From Cinclus cinclus (taxonomy: Eukaryota; Chordata; Aves; Passeriformes; Cinclidae): DNA of 64,000 nt. The position numbers and the translations under genes are program-made. How positions within the stretch are numbered: position 1 is the first letter of the stretch; every line of letters starts with the position of its first letter. The notes under the pieces were generated by a model. That model made no database searches and was not told where the DNA came from. It worked only from the letters and a program-made list of their open reading frames with translations. Positions 33,801 to 45,882 of the stretch are shown here, piece after piece. The stretch covers positions 54,620,006-54,684,005 of the forward strand of contig NC_085047.1 of the NCBI RefSeq assembly GCF_963662255.1. The letters run 5' to 3'.

Positions 33801-35499
33801 AATATTTTGAGTAAAACATAAAAGGAGCTCAGTATTATTCTACAGACTTCAGAACACCTTGCTCTGCATTAGGAAATATCTGTCTAGTGCATAGCATGAG
33901 CAAAATGCAAATGATGGCAAATCAATGGATGTGCCTATGATAAATCCACTTTAGGTACTAATTTGTTTTGCCTCCTGCACCAAGAGGCAAGTGTAAAGAT
34001 GATCAGTTATCTACTGAGGAGATATGACTATGCAAAATTCCATACCAATAGTGGAAAACTGAAGAGGGAGGAGTGTTTTTCTCAAGGAAAGAAACGAAAA
34101 AAGTTAAAGGTGCCACAGCAGGAAATATCAAAACATAAAAGGATGAAGTAGAATGCAACCACATGAAAATCTTGTAAAATAAAATGTAAGACCAGCAGAT
34201 TAATGACACATACTTAAATATGTAAAACGCCAACATGTGCATAAAGAATAGCAACAGAAGCTGAGAATTAAATATGTTCTTTGATAAACACATAAGCTTA
34301 CTTTTTCTGGAGCGTTCTTATGGCACACCACAAGACTCTCTCCCCTCCACCTCCTGCATTGCAATATGGGTGAAAAAAGGCCACCAGCAGTGGCCGCTTC
34401 CCATCTCTTCCTGCCGAGCTCAACTGTTTCTTTCTTTGTATCCAGAGCCGTACTCCCCACAGCAGTACCACCAAGCAGATGCACAAAATTCCACTTAGAA
34501 ATAATGCAGGGAGTAACAATGAGCACAGCAATCTGAAACAAGCCAGAAATTTTAAAATACGCAATTGCTTTAAAGAACTACTGTGTATGGCATTGAACGA
34601 GAAGGACTTAAAAACAGAGCTGTAGGGAGTTTGACAACCTCTTGAATTCTTCTAATCTCAGAAATCATCAGTGTGTACAACTGACAATTATAGAAATGAG
34701 ATCGCTACTCTGCATCGTTTATCCAAAGATCTCTTTTCCCCCTGCTGTTACCTTGCAATCATTTATTATTGTTTATTCATGCCCTGTATGTGTTATGTAT
34801 CTCCACGTGCTCTACACACTTGGTACAAGTTGTACGCCCATAGCAACCTGGCAATACACAACCAGCAGAGCGACTTCCCAGTGGATTTTCAACGAGTTTT
34901 TTTCAGCCCAATCTCCTGTTTGGTTCACTCTACTGTGAGCTGCTCTGGTGCCGGGTTACTGGGACCAGGCAGCTCCTACTCCAACCTGCACTTCCCACTC
35001 CCCGGAGGCAGGAACAGCTATGCCAGCTGTCCCCAGCAGCTCTGTACAGTCTCTGCGCAGAGAGCATTTTCCTCTGGTCTCTCAGTCACTGCCAGGGGTG
35101 TTCCGTGCGATGTGCACCGCCTCCCGGACAGCTCTGCTAATCCTGTAGCGGGAGGTTTCCCGGCCCAGGAGCTCATAGGGACAGCGCCGCTGAGCCTCGG
35201 GAACAAACAGCGTTTACTCTGCCGCTCCCACTTACCAAGGGAGCGACCCACGCGTCAGGACTGACACGTAAGGAAGCACTTTCATTTCGGGCCGGGAGCG
35301 GCGGAAAGGCACATTAACCCATCCGAGCCTGCGGAGCAGGAGCGGCCACCCCGGCACACGGAGGAGCGGCCGGGCCAGGGCGGGCCGCCTGCCCGCCTTA
35401 CCTGCCCTGCCCTGCCCTGCCCTGCCCGCCGCCAGGACGCGCCGCCCCCTTGCCCCGGTACCTGAGGAGCCCACACAGGCACAGCCCTGCCGCCACCAT
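30569..35499 (-). CDS. ALG11: ALG11, GDP-Man:Man3GlcNAc2-PP-dolichol alpha-1,2-mannosyltransferase (complete)
   Basis: Four exons (35,499-35,462; 34,532-34,302; 33,594-32,663; 30,855-30,569) join in phase into 495 codons; the human protein has 492. ALG11 adds the fourth and fifth mannoses to the dolichol-linked N-glycan precursor on the cytosolic face of the ER. The N-terminus is one long hydrophobic stretch (about residues 4-43, membrane anchor). Then come the glycine-rich [17 protein letters not shown] motif, [13 protein letters not shown], the [15 protein letters not shown] strand and the GT4-family acidic motif [13 protein letters not shown] before HNSGGP. No frame break is seen. ATP7B starts on the opposite side of the shared CpG island. 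Confidence 0.96.
30856..34301 (-). other. ALG11 introns 2 and 3: contents
   Basis: Intron 3 (30,856-32,662) and intron 2 (33,595-34,301) show no repeat I can name and no additional exon. Confidence 0.55.
32663..33594 (-). CDS. ALG11: ALG11 exon 3 (bulk of both GT-B domains)
   Basis: This 932-base exon runs from [12 protein letters not shown] to [10 protein letters not shown]. It includes [54 protein letters not shown] and [17 protein letters not shown]. The acceptor is TTCTTACAG and the donor ATCG|gtcagt. If the following intron is retained the frame stops two codons later. Confidence 0.96.
34302..34532 (-). CDS. ALG11: ALG11 exon 2 (membrane anchor, glycine-rich loop)
   Basis: The acceptor is TTGTTTCAG and the donor AGAAAAA|gtaagc. 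It encodes the rest of the hydrophobic anchor ([20 protein letters not shown]..) and [19 protein letters not shown]. This second motif is the most conserved part of the N-terminal Rossmann half. Confidence 0.95.
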
Positions 35500-36180
35500 C
35501 TTGGGCAGCGCTGCGTCGCCCTCCCGGCGGAAAGGGAGGTTCCCGGGCGGCGGGGCGGGACCAGCCGGGCAGCGGCTCCCGGGCTGGCGGGGCTCCGGAG
35601 GGGCGGGAGCGGCGCCACCACCGCCTCTTTCCCCTCCTTCGCCTCCTTCCCTTCCTTCACGTCCTTCCCCTCCTCCGCCTCCTTCCCCTCCTTGCTCTCG
35701 CCCCACCCATCAAACACAGAATCTGCGCCCCGTGAGGGCAGTACGTTGTTGGGAGCCCTGTGCCGATTCTTGGAGCGTTTTTCCTACAGACGCCGAAGAG
35801 AGCGGACAACAACGCATCCGAGGCACTGTGTAGTCAGACATGAGGCGTGCTGCTTCTTGAATTACATCGCGTCCTCCTCAAGTGGCGTCCTCGGATTCCT
35901 TGGGCAGGATGGAAGGGAGGGCGCTGTGGGCAGGCCGAGGCCTCCCGGGCACACGGGTTTCCTTCTGCATCCCACACTCCCCCAGGTTCAGCCTGTGTAA
36001 GTGCTGGCCCTTCTCGTTGGCCAGGAGGGGATGTCCGCGATGAGCTCCACGTCCTGGCTTGCAGCCCTTGCAGCCGTAATCTACTTGTCAGTGAATCCCT
36101 CATCCAGAGGGAGCTGCCAGCCGCTGTGTGCAGGTTAATGTTGTGAGGGAGGGCTGCGCCTGGCGCCGTCTCCAAGACGA
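35220..36180. promoter_or_regulatory. CpG island, ALG11 promoter and probable bidirectional ALG11/ATP7B promoter
   Basis: GC-rich, CpG-dense sequence surrounds ALG11 exon 1 and continues past it on the ATP7B side. It contains a CCTGC run (35,401-35,427) and a pyrimidine-rich CCTCCTTCC-type tract (35,630-35,697). In human, ALG11 and ATP7B start a few hundred bases apart in opposite directions, so the same is likely here. A strong donor-like CTGT|gtaagt at 35,996/35,997 on the + strand could end an untranslated ATP7B exon. The ATP7B start itself is inferred. Confidence 0.65.
35462..35499 (-). CDS. ALG11: ALG11 exon 1
   Basis: Thirty-eight coding bases encode [12 protein letters not shown] and two bases of Arg. 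The ATG context is GCCAAG before ATG and G after, inside the CpG island. The donor is CTCAG|gtaccg, phase 2. Confidence 0.9.
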
Positions 36181-37514
36181 TCCCATGAACACGATCATGG
36201 GGTCAGTTGCCAGTGATATTATCTCTATGTAATATACTTTTCCCCCGATTTTGTCTTGATTGGATACCAGAGGGTCAGTGTAGCAGTAAGACTGAATGGT
36301 GCTGTTTTTTCAAAATACTACTAATCATGTGTCAGTCCACATCAAGACTTCTTGTTCCCAAAATGTCATCCTTTGAACAACATAAGGAACTCACCCTGAT
36401 CTCTGGGGTCCTGGGAAGCATTGAGTGAAACTACCAGACTCTAAATCAGGAGAGACTTCGGCAGAACAATCTGAAACATTTCTGATCTTCTGTCACATTG
36501 CTACATGCTTCCTCCCCCCTCCTCTCCCCCCCCTCCATTCTCCATTTTAAAATAATAAAATGCTTTATGTGGGAAGTTTGATCCAGATAACTCCTTCTTC
36601 AGTCTCTTGCAGAGTTGAAGCTGTCCAAAATTTGAGGGAGTTTCAAACCTTGTTTTTTTTAAACAAGACCTTTCCAGAACTTGTGATACTTCAGTGTCTT
36701 TGAGGTCGGCATGATCTAATTCATGTTCTAGCCACCTATGCATTTTGTGGCCGTAAATGAATGCTATAACCAGAAGCAGAGAGACAAAGGCTCTGCTCCA
36801 GTTGGAGTGAGAAGAGTCCAACTTAAACAATAGTTATTTGGTTCTGACCTGCCTGGATTGAGTTTTCCGTTCAGGAGGACTCACCCTGTAAGAATGAAAC
36901 TAGAAATGTGGAAATTCAGAAATTTATTGGTTATTTTACTGATAGTTTTATTTAAATATTTTGACTGTCCTAAATTTTGACTGTAGGTTTTACTAGGATG
37001 TCTCTATGCAACACGTATTGGTTTCTCTCCCATAATCTTTTTCCTCTTCCCTGACAGAGCAGTTGCCTTAAAAGCATGTGGAATGTTTACAGAATAGATC
37101 ACTGCTAGATTTACATCTCTGAACTCAAAGCACCTTTCTTTCTTCAACATTTGAAGATTATTGTCTGAGTTCAGAGGAAGAGGAAGAGGCAAGTTATTCT
37201 AGGGAGCAGGAAGTCCAGACTATTTTAGATGATGAAATTTATGTTTCTCCCCACTGACTTGGAAAGGAGTCCATGGTCACTCCCTTGGAAGGTATGAATC
37301 TTACACCAAGTCTTTAAGAAGTTGAAGGACCACAGGTCATGCCTTAATTAAGATGAGACTTAAGTAATAATGATGAAGAGTTCCTGGAAGCAAGAGAACT
37401 TATTAATGAGGGAGACACCTACATACTTGGCTTTCGAGTTTCACTTGCTCGTTTAGGGAGAAATCTGCATAATGGTGGGAGTGTCAGACAGTTTTCTCAT
37501 CTCTAATAACTTAC

Positions 37515-37551
37515 AGTTCACGGAATCACAGAATGTCTGAGGTGGGGAGGA
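37515..37551 (-). mobile_element. CR1 LINE 3' tip, split from the copy at 38,341
   Basis: CGGAATCACAGAATGTCTGA followed by GGTGGGGAGGAA is the reverse-complement CR1 3' end. Its expected continuation (CCTCTGGAGGCCATC) appears only at 38,341, after an inserted CR1. Confidence 0.75.
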
Positions 37552-38340
37552 ACTGGTTGGATGGATGCAGACAGAAAGATGCAGTTAATGGCTCAACGTC
37601 TAGGTGCTGCACCTGGATTAGGGCAATCCCAGACATGAGTACAGAGTAGAAGAACTCATTGAGAGAAGCCCTGTAGAGAAAGACTTGTGGGTTCTCATGG
37701 AAAAAAACAAAAACTGGAGAGGAGCTGGCAATGTGCAATTGCAGTGCAGAAGGCCAACAGCATCCTGGGCAGCATCAAAAACACTGTGGCCAGCAGAACA
37801 ACAGAGGGAATTCTGCTGCTCTGCTCCACTCTGCTGAAACCGCACTTGGAGTGCTGCATCCAGCTCTGGGGTCTTCAACACAGAAAAGACAGGGTAGGAG
37901 CAAGTCCAGTGGAGGGCCCTGAAGATGGTCAGAGGACTGGAACATCTCTCCTGTGAAGACAGTCTAAGAGAGACAGGCTGAAGAAGAGAAGGCTTCAGGG
38001 AGACTTCATTGCAGCCTTCCAGCACTTAAAGAGGGCTTATAAAAAAAGAGGGAGAGTGACTTTTTACATGGACAGATAGTGATAGGACAAGGGGAAGCAT
38101 TTTTAAATTAAAAGAGGAGAGATTCAGATTACTTGTTAGGAAAAAATTGTTTACTGTGAGGGTGCAACAGGCTACCCAGAGAAATTCTGCATTTCCCATC
38201 CCTGACAGTGTTCAAGGCTGGGTTGGATGGGGCCCTGAGCAGCCTGATGTAGTGGGTAGCATCCTTGACCAGAATAGAGGGGTTGGAACTAAATGATCTT
38301 TAGTGTCCCTTCCAACCTAACCCTTTCTATGATTCTGTGG
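37552..38340 (+). mobile_element. CR1 LINE inserted into another CR1
   Basis: Plus-strand CR1 text includes GCAGAAGGCCAACAGCATCC, GGAGTGCTGCATCCAGCTCT, GGAGGGCCCTGAAGATG and the 3' terminal TTCTATGATTCTGTGG. Its 5' start is approximate. Confidence 0.85.
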
Positions 38341-38705
38341 CCTCTGGAGGCCATCTTCTCCAGCCCCCCTACCCAAAGTGAGTACCTAGAACAGATTGTC
38401 CAGGACTGAGTCCAGGTGAGTTTTGAATACCTCTAAGGATGAACATTGCACAACCTGACTGTGTAACCTGTGCCGGTGCTTGGTCACCCTCACAGTGAAG
38501 AAGCGTTCCTGATGTTCAGAGGGAACTTTCCATGTTTCAGTTTGTGTCCATTGCCTCTGGTCCTGTCACTGGACCCCAGTGAAGAGAGCTTAGCTCCTCT
38601 TTTCTCCTTTCCTTCACACACTGAAGGCCTTGTCATGCCTTGTCAAAGCTTGAACAATCTCAGTTCCCTCAGCCTTTCTTCACAGAAAAATTGTCCCACA
38701 TTTTT
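38341..38705 (-). mobile_element. CR1 LINE, main part of the interrupted copy
   Basis: Reverse-complement CR1 continues from the tip at 37,515. It shows CCTCTGGAGGCCATCTTCTC, TTGTGTCCATTGCCTCTGGT and CTCCTTTCCTTCACACACTG. Confidence 0.85.
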
Positions 38706-39949
38706 AATCATCTTGGTCCTTTAATTTTTTTTTCTTAGTCCCTCTAGTGGTAATTAAAAACAGATGTACTAATGCTTTAAAAGTTGTTCTGTTAGCTTTC
38801 ATTAATCACAGAGTTTTCAGATGCTGATGCGAGCAGTATGAAACCTGTGTTGCTGACAGACTTGCAGACTGCAGAAAGCTTACCTTTTATGTGTGAACAT
38901 CCAGCACAGGCTAATGAATTGAGTCATCAACACTTCACATCCATATGTAGAAGAGGATATTGCATGCATGCATATTAGGGTACTGACAAGAGCTTTAGCA
39001 CGAGCAGTGATGAGCTCTCTGTGATGTTCCCACTCCAGCAGTGAGAATGCTATTCAAAACCTTGTCTGTAGAAATTCCAAAGGCTGACATGCCAGGGAAA
39101 GTAAATTAGCCTTGTTATGAAGTCAGTTTTGTTTTCACCTTCCCAGAGATGTACCAAGTTTTTAATTTTTTTGTTGCCTCTGTTGTAAGCTTTTTTGTCC
39201 TGTTTTAATTGCTTTCCTTATTAAACTCCTTACTGTAAAGAAAGCACATGCAAATGGCCATTTTAAAGTGAAGAGTAATTAGAATAGAATCCACTCACTA
39301 TGTGTTCTCCCCAGGCCTTCAAGACATTTGAGACAGTTTGAAAGTATATTTTTGTATCTCTTCTTCTTGCTGAGTAGTCCAAGTATGAATAACTTAGTAA
39401 GATAAAACCACTGGCAAATAATAATAGAAAGAAACTGGATTAGTATTGTGTAAGGATATTCATATGACAGTCATGTGGTCTGTTATACTTTCTTGTGCAG
39501 TTAGTTACTTCTTTCAGAAATATTCAGTGTGTAGCACCAAGTCTCTTGTTCAGCGCTGCTGTCTGAGTTATGAAAATGTCTGGGACTGTTTTTAGTAGAT
39601 GGAATCTCAGATCATTCATACACAGAGTAAGTTTTTTCACTTTTGTATGTGTCTTGTGATAGGCTGTTGAACATTACAGTGCATCTTCATTGCATAGTAA
39701 CAGGAGTGGAAATAAAGTTTCACGAGTTCTATGCTAAATATTTGTGAAGCAAAGCCCAAGCATTGGTAAGAAATTGTGGCATTGATAAAACACTATGGGG
39801 TTGTTTTTTACTGGTATCTTGTAATATTGGAGCTGCTAAATACAAGCAATTCTAGAAATTTCTTTTTCACTCTCATCCTTAATTCTGAATTACATGTTCT
39901 AGGGCATAGGTGTTCATGCTATGAATCTGTGAGCAAAAGCTGCTCTGTT

Positions 39950-39999
39950 TTGTTTTTTTTTTGTTTTTTTTTTTTTTTTTTGTTTTTTTTTTTTTTTTT
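39950..39999 (+). repeat. Poly-T tract with interspersed G
   Basis: Nearly 50 bases of T broken by three single G residues end in CAG. It may be the minus-strand poly-A of an old retroposed sequence or a simple expansion. The CAG end makes it a perfect-looking splice acceptor, but no open coding frame follows. Confidence 0.85.
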
Positions 40000-42900
40000 C
40001 AGAAGCAATGAAGAATTAAACAGCTTGGAACTACAAATTATATTTGCAGGAGAGCCCATAAAGCACATTCATTTGTATCACCAAACTATTTTTCCAGGTT
40101 GAACCTATATCTTTTGATGAAGAGAAGATTATTCTCACACAAATTGTCCCAGTTGGATAAGGACCATGAAGGAAAACAAATCAGTTCCTGTAGATGGTGA
40201 CAGTGTTTTAAACTCCCATGGGTTCTAAACATCTGCCATTTTTTAAGGTGGCTGAAGAAAACATTTTCAAGCAACTTAGAGCACTGGCAGAAATGAGATG
40301 GCAAATGATGTACCCCTAATGATAACATCACTGAGTGCAAAAGAACATTTGGACTCATCTTAAGTCCCAGCTTTTTCAGGTGGAAGTTTAGGATTCTTGA
40401 GGAGCTAGGGACCATTTTTGAGGGTTTGTGATAGCAGACCCAAGCCCTTTTTGCTATCTGCTATCTGCAGATAGATAGCAATATATCTGTGGCCATCTGC
40501 ATCTAATTAAAACTTGAAGTGGCTCATGAAGGACCACATGTTTCACCATCTTAACACCTGCTCAGATCAGCTATGGATCCACAGGGAGCTGTCAAATTTC
40601 ACTGTAAATTATTTTACTGAGTGACATGCTTTTCTTTTCAGACTTTAAAGGGTTCGCATAACTTGTTCACTGCACTGACTCGTTCAATGTGCATTTTGCC
40701 ACATGTGTTTCTGCCTGTTTCAGGAAGCAAGGAAGAGTGCTATTCAGATGAAAATCCAAGTTGTTTCACATGGAGCCAGGATAAAGCAACATTTGCATTC
40801 TGTGCTCATCTCTGGCTCCTTGGCACTGATTAGGAAAGAGAAGGGAGCCAGAAGCAGCATGCAGAGCAGGACAGAGGGGAGTTGGAAGAGACTGTTTAGT
40901 TAGTCCAGGCATGAGAGCTGTGGATACTGTCCCTCATCACCTCCTCTGACTTATTTCTATTCCAAGGATGAAGAAAGCTTGAAAGGTTGGTGATTTTCCC
41001 ATGAAGTAGATTCAATCAAAGATTCTCTTCCAGGGGACGGACCAGGGCTGCTTAAAAGTAGTTCCCTGCTGCACTACCTTTTCTTTCAATAAGCAGAGGT
41101 ACCAGAAGGGAATGGTAAATGAACCAAGCCTGAATTTCCATGGCTAACATCTATGTTTTCCAGGAATTGAGGGCAGTTAACAAATCTCAGATGGTTGCTC
41201 AGCAACTCCCAGGGTTGGTACGATCTTTTATGCTGAGCTGTGGAATGGATTGGTTTTGGCTAAATGTGTCTTTGGAAGAATCATTCTTTACCTAGAGAAC
41301 AGGCTGACATGACCCCTGGAAATGAGAGTATTGCTGAGAGCTGCATAAACTCAGTTTTAAAGTTAGAAAGTTTTTTTGTGTTTTCTTTTACTCACAGCTT
41401 CAGGCTCCCAGGAACTCGCTCTTCAGGAGTCAGATATCTCCAGTTTCCTCTGTATCCTCATGCAATAAATGAATGCTGTTTTTAAAGTGAGTTTGAGTTG
41501 TGATGAGCCAGAGTGTATGTCACAGGAAACAACCTGAAACAACATGTTTGCATTTGAAACCAGGATTTTAACCGTATTTCAATCCAGGTGTTAAATATTT
41601 CAGATAAAATACTTATAAACAGAAAGAGTTTTACTCAGTATTATGATTTCCCTTAGATGTTTTTCCAAAACAGCTGTTTGTATGGAAGAGATTGCATAAA
41701 ACTAGCAGCAGTTTCCTGTGTTCACACTTTCATCCCTGACTGCTGCTTTAATTCTGGCATTTGTACTGAATTCTTACCAAATTAGTGTAGGCTGCTAGTG
41801 TAATGTTATTCAATAGGTATTCCAGCAGAAAAAAACAAACAAACATAAAATGAAAAAACAATGAGAGCAAATATATTTTCATGTTTAGTTTTTATTTCTC
41901 TTCTTGGTTTCTGTAAGGCTCTGCAATGATTCAGTATGTCTCTGTCCAGGCATGTTCTACTTAACTTCCATGGTCATTTGAAGTATGTTTTTTCCACTGA
42001 TAGAAACTGGCAGCTCTGTGACTTTAGCTCTTGCTGAGAGTAAACTGTAAGTTTATGTGAGATATTAGACCTGGATAGGGCACTGTTGTATAGTTCTTAA
42101 CCCTGGATAGCAAATAATCTACAGGACTTTTGTGGAAATATAAGTTAGCTAAACAGCAGCTTGCATATGTTACAATTTTGAACTCTTGACAACAGAGAGT
42201 TGGCACATCTTCTTCCCTCCCTTAATTGGGAGGAAAAAATGCACCTAAGGGCAGCATTGTGTTTGGGGAGACCCTGGCTGCTTCCCCTTGTGTCCCTTCA
42301 GTCCCATCATGAGCGTGGCCACGCGTGTGAGCAGTGCTGTGGTTTGTTCCCTCGTGGAAGGGCAGTCACCTTGTCTCGGCAGCACATGGCACAGTCCAAA
42401 AGGGCAGGAGGTGGAAGGCCAGTGAGAAGGGCTCTCATGCCAGCCTGGCGGGGCTGTACCTGAGCCCTGAGACACAGGGTCACCTGAGAAATTGTGCTCT
42501 CTGCAAGAATGACACCACAGAGAGGGCTCTAATGCTGTCTTGCCTTTTCTACCCAGTAACTGCAACCAGTCCACAGGGAGAGCAAGGAAAGAAGAAGTAA
42601 AAGAACCAAACAGTTCTTTCTAGACAGAGTTTTGCCTGGACCGCCAAGAAAGCAGACAGGACTTTGCTCCAGGCACTATGTTGGAGGAGCCCAGGTGCTG
42701 TGGTGAGGAGTGCAGCTTTCAGGCTTACTTAGGGATTTGGGAGTTTCTGGAAACTCCTCTGTGTGTGTATGTAGGTGGTTCCTGCCAGTCTGAGATAGAT
42801 AGAAATCGTTGTTAAAAGAAACTGAATTTGGTCTTGCCTTTACATATCTAGCCTGTCCTAACAAAAGCAGTATGTTTTTATTTTAGATGTGGCATCTGTA

Positions 42901-45824
42901 ATGCAAACACAAGATGCTGTTTTGCCTTTTTTTTTCCTTGAATTCAGAGGCTGAGCAGTTGACTGGCCACAGAACCTGAAATACAAGCTTAAATCAGAGT
43001 TATCAGTTTCTGGGGGAGGGGGGGGGTTGTTTGTATTTTTGTCTTTGGTTTTGTTTTTCTTTTTCAGTATACTTTATAAATATGATGTGCTTTATGCTGT
43101 TTATGTAGTCCCAGGTGCCCCATCGTATTAGTTTGCCTGCTACAGGGTGAATGGTTGCTTACTCTGGGGAAAAAAAAAATCAGTTCTGTTATTTATGTAA
43201 ATCACAATCCAGAGACTGATCACTTCATATAATCAAAATAAGCGTAGGAGATATTTCTTAAGCGCTACAACTAATACTGAGAAATTTACAAATTTTAAGA
43301 AGCAACACTAATTATTTCTTATTTCTAAATGTGGACGGCAAATATTAGTTCCCAAGTAATAGCCCTTTCTGTTACTCATTCTCAAGTTGAATTTTAAATA
43401 TTGCAGTTAAAATGGGTAAAATGCAGGTTTCTTTTCTCTACATGGAATTCTGAACAGCTTTTGCACAAACTACACGAGACAAAACCAGCTTTGAGCAAGA
43501 GCAAATCAAGAAAATTATGTTGGAAACACAGAAATAAAAATACAAGGTTTGCTGTGGCACTGCCTGACAGGTTCTGCCAGCCTTCTTAAACTGCTTGGTG
43601 CATAAGCAGTAGTGAAAATCTTGACTCTAATTCATGCAGATTGCAATTGTTCTTTGCACTTAAACCTTGACCCCAAGGGTGTGCCTTTTTGTGTGATAAT
43701 AAGATCAGCCTCGTGGTTCCAGGTATTGAAAACAAATTTCTGCAGTATAAACAGATAATAGAAATTATCATACTGAAACCAGCACTTTTAAAAGCAGACG
43801 AAGTACCAAGTCCACACAATTTGTGATCATACAAAAAGCTGTGGAATGAAAAAGATCAGGACACGTTTTGGAGCCCTGTTACAAACGAGGTTCTTCATTG
43901 AGTTTTGCTGGTTTCGAGCAAACAAACCTTTTATAAATATTTGGAGAAGATTGAGCCTGTTTCCTGAAAAACTGAAGCCAAAGTCTGAGCTGGTTTGATT
44001 TGAAATTAGGTCATAAACTCTTAAGCAATTTTAATCATAGCAGGTAGGAATTTGTTTCCTTGTATTTCAGATTTCTGTAGTTTCCTTTTTGCCTTATAAT
44101 GTAAGAAATAATGATCGTGCTTCTTCATATTTTAAAAGAAATATCTACATCTTTTATACTATAGAAACACTTGTTTATCTGGCTGCTGCCAGTTTTCTTA
44201 CAACTGTAGTCTAAGAGTTTTGTTTGATTTTGCAGCTCAAAACTAGGTGTAAATGTAGGTAAAGAGAGAGTTTTGTTGCTTCTTCAATAAAAATGAAGTA
44301 TGGCCTTTTTCTTTGTGCTCAGCAAGAAGTATATCAGTTCGGATAATAATGGATGTAGTTCTGTACCATGAATGTGACTGAGCTTCCACTGAACTTTCAG
44401 GTGTGACTGATTGATCCATGGGGGAAATGGGAGGCTTGAGTTGCTTAGTAAGACAGAAAAATGAATGTGGAACAAGCAGAAGGATTTGTTTGAAAAAAAA
44501 AAGTGGATACCTTTGCTAACTAGTTTGCTTTTAGCTTAAAGAGAGCACTGACAGAGGAGAAATAGTTGTTTCACATAAGGACTGGGTGTTTCCCGGGTTC
44601 ACACTCAAGCAATGTTTAAACAATTTGTTGATACCTAGTGAATTGCCAGCACTGTTGTTTGTGATATTACTATGAGTTTTTCAATACTTTACTTCCCCCA
44701 CTCACTTTTTTTAACTAAATGCTCAATTTCCTGCAGTGGCATTGTATGTGTTAAAACCAAATACAACCTAACTCTGCTAAGATTGGCAGAGGGGGGAGGA
44801 ATTCAAACATTTTATCTGACTACATCCTGAAGACAAATTAGGAATAACTCAAAATACTGTCAAATATGACGTGACTTGTGGATTAGCCTTGTATCATGGT
44901 TTGTATGCCTCATTGTATTTTGCTGATGATTGTATGATTGTATTTTGGTGATTGAAAATTATGTCTGGAGAGTAGGAAAATTATTAACATTCTAAGGCAG
45001 ACTGGATTTCTAAGGTGATAAATTAATACCAATACATCCCTCTTTGCACTGACATGAAGTGTGCATAACTGAACTGAATCCTGTTGTCTGTCTGATGGAT
45101 TGTCTTAAGAGTAAGGCTCACTTTTCTGTTGCATTAAGAGGAAGGAGATTTGGCACAAAATAACCCCCCTTTTGGTTACCAGCTGGATCACAGGTATCAC
45201 AGGGACTTGGGATAGCTGTGTGGCAGTCAGTTCAGCTCTGAGCATCAGAAATGCAGAGCCAGTGTGGCACCGCAAGTCCAATTGTGCTCAGTAAGAAGCA
45301 TCACAGTTATAGATGCACAAACAGTGCACTTCACTGTAAGTCTGTGCCCAATGAGCTTTTGCAGCCAGATCTGAAGTCTGGTGGTGTTCAATATATCTTA
45401 TGGCCAAGTACAAGGTAGTGTCATTTATTGAGCAACAGAAATGCAGATTGTTACTGGATTGTTGTTGATAAATACACCATCTGAGAATACACAGAATGTG
45501 TATACACAAAATGTGTGAATACACAAAATATGAATAATACAGCTGGTGACAAAGACATTAAATTGCCAGATGGCTCTATAGGGCTAAAGTATGATGACAA
45601 ATACAAGACTGCTTTTTAAATTTCCCAAAAAAGCATTCAGTGCAGCTGAGTGTTCGAGTCCTGCTTCTTAAGCATTCACAAAGGTAGAGTCTCCTTTAGC
45701 CTCCTGCCCCACTTAAGCTATATCTACATTGTTTTCTTTGAGGGAGGAGGAAAAAGGGAAAAGTTAAAGTTGATGTCATTCCATGTTTAAGTGTAGTTTG
45801 AGAGACTGCAGTCATACATCTAAA

Positions 45825-45882
45825 GCATGTACAGGTTTTAGTCTGTTAGCATGTACAGGTTTTAGTCTGTTAGCATGTACAG
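45825..45882 (+). repeat. 24-base tandem repeat, 2.4 copies
   Basis: The unit starts GCATGTACAGGTTTTAGTCT and continues GTTA. Two perfect copies are followed by the first ten bases of a third. Confidence 0.93.

Noticed and set aside
35232..36175. Open frames of 100-160 codons on both strands around the second CpG island
   Set aside because: Low-complexity Gly/Glu/Lys or Pro/Ser products overlap ALG11 exon 1 and its promoter. They are composition artefacts.
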